Below are positions 61,260 to 64,000 of a DNA stretch of 64,000 nucleotides, piece by piece. Position 1 is the stretch's first letter, and every line of letters starts with the position of its first letter. Below the pieces are notes generated by a model. That model had not been told where the DNA came from, did no database searches, and saw only the letters and a program-made list of their open reading frames with translations. The DNA lies in the NCBI GenBank assembly GCA_907163345.1, contig CAJQUN010001172.1, positions 1-64,000 of the forward strand, in the 5' to 3' direction. The stretch comes from Haberlea rhodopensis (lineage: Eukaryota > Streptophyta > Magnoliopsida > Lamiales > Gesneriaceae). The position numbers and the translations under genes were made by a program.

Positions 61260-61830
61260 CAGCCAATAATTTTTAGGAAAACCTTTCTATAAATCTATAG
61301 ACCCGTCAATATCATAAATTAATAATTTTCTAAAATTAAACCATAATTAGGAGAATTTAGTAAAATATAAATCTATTGTTGTTTTTTTCTTCGCGAAATT
61401 TAAATCTCTAACGTTTTTCATTACATTCAAAAGTCGTGTTCTCGAACTGCTATATAAGATTGTGAAGAGTTGTTGCTATGAGTGTTTAATTTACGGTTGA
61501 TTGGTTGTAAAGGTACCGAATTTTCCCCAGTTTCATCATCGACATGATTTTCAATGACATTAACTATAATTTTTTATAAGCTTTAGAACTTTGAACATTC
61601 ATCATTTTCACTTCGGGTAATCCAACAAGTGATTGTTATCCATTTTATTGCTGTAACCGAGATCATTAATCAGTTTCTCAAAAGCATGAATAGCTTCTTC
61701 ATGATAAATTCTCTGAATTTAAAAAGCAATCTTTAAATTAATAAATTATTAGTTTATTGATTAATTAATGCCTCTCTAAATTAATAAAATTTTACAATCC
61801 CAATACTATTAATTTATAGAGGTTTTATTG
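61260..61830 (-). mobile_element. Pogo/Tigger-like (Lemi1/Emigrant-type) element relic
   Basis: The right end, on the minus strand, reads caataaaacctctataaatt followed by aatagtattgg, the classic Emigrant/Lemi1 end. The left side has aaaacctttctataaatcta, a diverged partner. A TA dinucleotide lies outside each proposed end. Inside, minus-strand frames at 61730-61500 read HEEAIHAFEKLINDLGYSNK and ENHVDDETGENS, resembling the acidic C-terminus of plant pogo-like transposases. The left boundary is uncertain. Confidence 0.6.
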
Positions 61831-62326
61831 TATTTGCACCAATATCCTAGCTTAGGGAGAGGGTCTAGTTCTTGTATGTTGTGGGAGCGGGTTTTGGAGG
61901 GTGATTTATTATATTATATTAATTGATGGAATTATATTTGTCCCTACCTAAAGCGTTATAAAAAGTAACAATATGTCTGTGATTTATATGCAAATTTTTT
62001 AATTAAAAATTTCCACATTTATATTCAATCTTTTAATGAATGTAATTTCTACCATATAAAATGTCTTAAATTACAATGAGATTCACTTTGTTTTTTAGAA
62101 TATCAGTTCACCTAGAACTTTTTTGTAATCGTGACTATTTCATGTAAAAGGTTTTCTCACGTGACGTAAGCTACCGAAAATGCTTATATAACGTGACGTG
62201 GGCTCTATATATGTACCAATTTAATATGATTGATCTAAAAAATTTGGTATGTTAGTATAAATATTTTTGTAAAGGTGATATTTTTAATATTAAGTTGGTA
62301 TATAAGCGAGACCCAAACCAAGTGCA
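61831..62326. other. Intergenic, no gene recognised
   Basis: AT-rich spacer before the long inverted repeat. Confidence 0.45.
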
Positions 62327-63078
62327 TACAAGTGTTTCCCTTTAAGCTATGATTCAGTTACTGGTCCACATCATGTGTTGTATGGTTTGAGAGGACCTGA
62401 TTTGGCTATGATGATTCCCACACATTTCTAGTCAAAATCTTGTGTTTCTGTAGTGTTTCATGTCAGTACACGTTTTAGTATGCCTTTTAATAGGTGTATT
62501 TTTGTCTTTACCCAAGATTAGAGTCAGAACTTGGCTTCTGTTGGTTAATTTGTTTTATTCTTGTCCTTTATGGTCGTTATTTCATAACTATGTTGTATTT
62601 GTGGATATGGTTGTTTATAGTTAATATATTGTTTTTTTTTAAAATTTTTAAAATGACACATTAATTGATGGCATGGAAACACCATAAATTTCTCATGAAT
62701 AATAGTATCTTTTTTTTCCCCCAAAAAATGAAAGCAATTTATTTATAACTTGCACAAGCATGATCGAGACAAAAGTCCATCGAAATATAGCTTAATTGCA
62801 TGGGTCATGGCGGGTTAGAGTAGATTATAGTGAGGACTGACAAATAATTAATGAGCCAGTTAATTAATCTATAAATAATTTTTTTTTTAGTAGCCTTAAA
62901 CGTAGCCTTCTTGGAAATTTGACAGGTTTTACAAATTTTTCTGCCAAAATACCCCTTATTTTTTTTAAAAAAACTGACCACTTTAAGCACTAAATAAACT
63001 TTTTAAAAAATTAAGGATACAAAAACTATTCAAATAAATAAATAAACTAGATAAATATATATTCATTCTTCATAAATA
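62327..63078. repeat. Left arm of a very long inverted repeat
   Basis: Is 752 bp and pairs with 63102-64000. The innermost 68 bases (63011-63078) match perfectly; outer parts differ by scattered substitutions and small indels. It includes wording like a LINE 3' end (acgttttagtatgcctttta). The outer edge of the pair is not reached, since the right arm runs off the window. Confidence 0.9.
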
Positions 63079-63101
63079 CTTGTGATACCTAAATAAATGA
63101 A

Positions 63102-64000
63102 TATTTATGAAGAATGAATATATATTTATCTAGTTTATTTATTTATTTGAATAGTTTTTGTATCCTTAATTTTTTTAAAAGTTTATTTAGTGCTCTTTTT
63201 ATTTTTAAAGTGATCAGTTTTTTTTTAAATAAGGGGTATTTTGGGAGAAAAATTTGTTAAACCTGTCAAATTTCCAAGAAGGCTACGTTTAAGGCTACTA
63301 AAAAAATTATTTATAGATTAATTAACTGGCTCATTAATTATTTGTCAGTCCTCACTATAATCTACTCTAACCCGCCATGACCCATGCAATTAAGGGGTTT
63401 GTTTGATGATGTCCTTAAGGTAGTGCCTTTAGGGGCATCATCACCATTCATTTGGAATGTTTTTTTTTTAAAGAAAAAAAAGATTCTAAATAGATGGTGG
63501 ATGATGACCCTGAGGACAGTACCCTTAAGGGCGGCAACAATGAAACCCAATTAAGGTATATTTCGATGGACTTTTGTCTCAATCATGCTTGTGCAAGTTA
63601 TAAATAAATTTAATTGCTTTCATTTTTTGGGGAAAAAAATGATACTATTATTCATGAGAAATTATGGTGTTTGCATGCCATCAATTAATTGTGTCATTTT
63701 ATTAAAAAAAAACAAGTATATTAACTATAAACAAATAACAACCATAAAGACCACACTATCTTAAAGAGTAAAACAAATTAATCAACAGAAGCCAAGTTCC
63801 GACTCCAATCTTGGATAAAGACAAATATACACTTATGAAGAGACGTACTAAAAGGTGAACTGGACAAGAAACACTACAGAAACACAAGATTTTGACCAGA
63901 AAGGTGTAAGAATCATCATAGCCAAATAAGGTCCCCTCAAACCATACAACACATGACGTGGACTAGTAAGTGAGTCATATCTTAAAGGGAAACACTTGTA
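63102..64000. repeat. Right arm of a very long inverted repeat, extends past the window
   Basis: Pairs with the left arm across a 23-bp spacer (63079-63101). It is longer because a 153-bp element is inserted at 63395-63547. The arm still matches at the last base of the window. Confidence 0.9.
63395..63547. mobile_element. 153-bp MITE nested in the right arm only
   Basis: Ends gggtttgtttgatgatg and, on the other strand, ggtttcattgttgcc; the inside is partly self-complementary (ggggcatcatcaccattca / tggatgatgaccctgagg). Flanked by caattaag at 63387-63394 and 63548-63555. The matching site in the left arm is empty, which proves an insertion after the inverted repeat formed. Confidence 0.85.

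Overview
This is eudicot nuclear DNA: AT-rich, with intron-bearing genes that use GT-AG splice sites, and dense in transposable elements. Gene content plus an Au-type SINE, Copia LTR elements, hAT and Mutator-like MITEs and a Lemi1/Emigrant-like pogo relic fit a eudicot, perhaps an asterid. The clade is inference only. No CRISPR array, phage or bacterial operon is present.

Gene-bearing parts. 1-4427 (+): a STAR/quaking-type KH RNA-binding protein whose first exon lies left of the window. 5836-7588 (-): ribosomal protein L10 with intact splice sites but six small indel sites in exon 2, and a ribosomal-type promoter. 9707-10541 (+): an HMA-domain protein that has lost the second Cys of its metal site. 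About 10966-11130: a terpene synthase relic. 16657-19579 (+): the NPH3-family phototropism gene RPT2, complete in five exons. 32044-35638 (+): an LRR receptor-like pseudokinase of the At5g58300 type. 36138-36890 (+): an LEA_2/NHL membrane protein. 50560-51319 (+): a cytokinin response factor (AP2/ERF) with a one-base frameshift in a C run. 60310-60784 (-): a decayed cysteine-rich secreted-protein gene.

Mobile-element parts. 23242-29213: a gag-only Copia element with 1.8-kb LTRs and Sirevirus-like features (multiplied polypurine tracts, CpG-rich palindromic LTR repeats). 43822-49970: an old Copia remnant (TSD gatag) split by a coding-free 4.2-kb LTR element (44203-48430, TSD cttag, both LTRs 1689 bp). 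53829-56971: a near-complete hAT transposon with broken transposase and different palindromic clusters at each end. 20439-20988: a related non-autonomous hAT element carrying a tRNA-Ile-like relic. SINEs with target duplications sit at 29917 and 40365. MITEs sit at 13522 (9-bp TSD), 57943, 59793 (perfect 8-bp TSD) and 63395. From 62327 to the right edge there is a huge inverted repeat with arms of about 740 bp, a 23-bp spacer and a MITE nested in one arm only.

The host genes are ordinary single-copy-type plant genes with no operon-like relation. I found no convincing new biological system. The best leads are the long inverted repeat, the asymmetric hAT ends, the coding-free nested LTR element, and indel clusters in otherwise intact genes that look like assembly errors.
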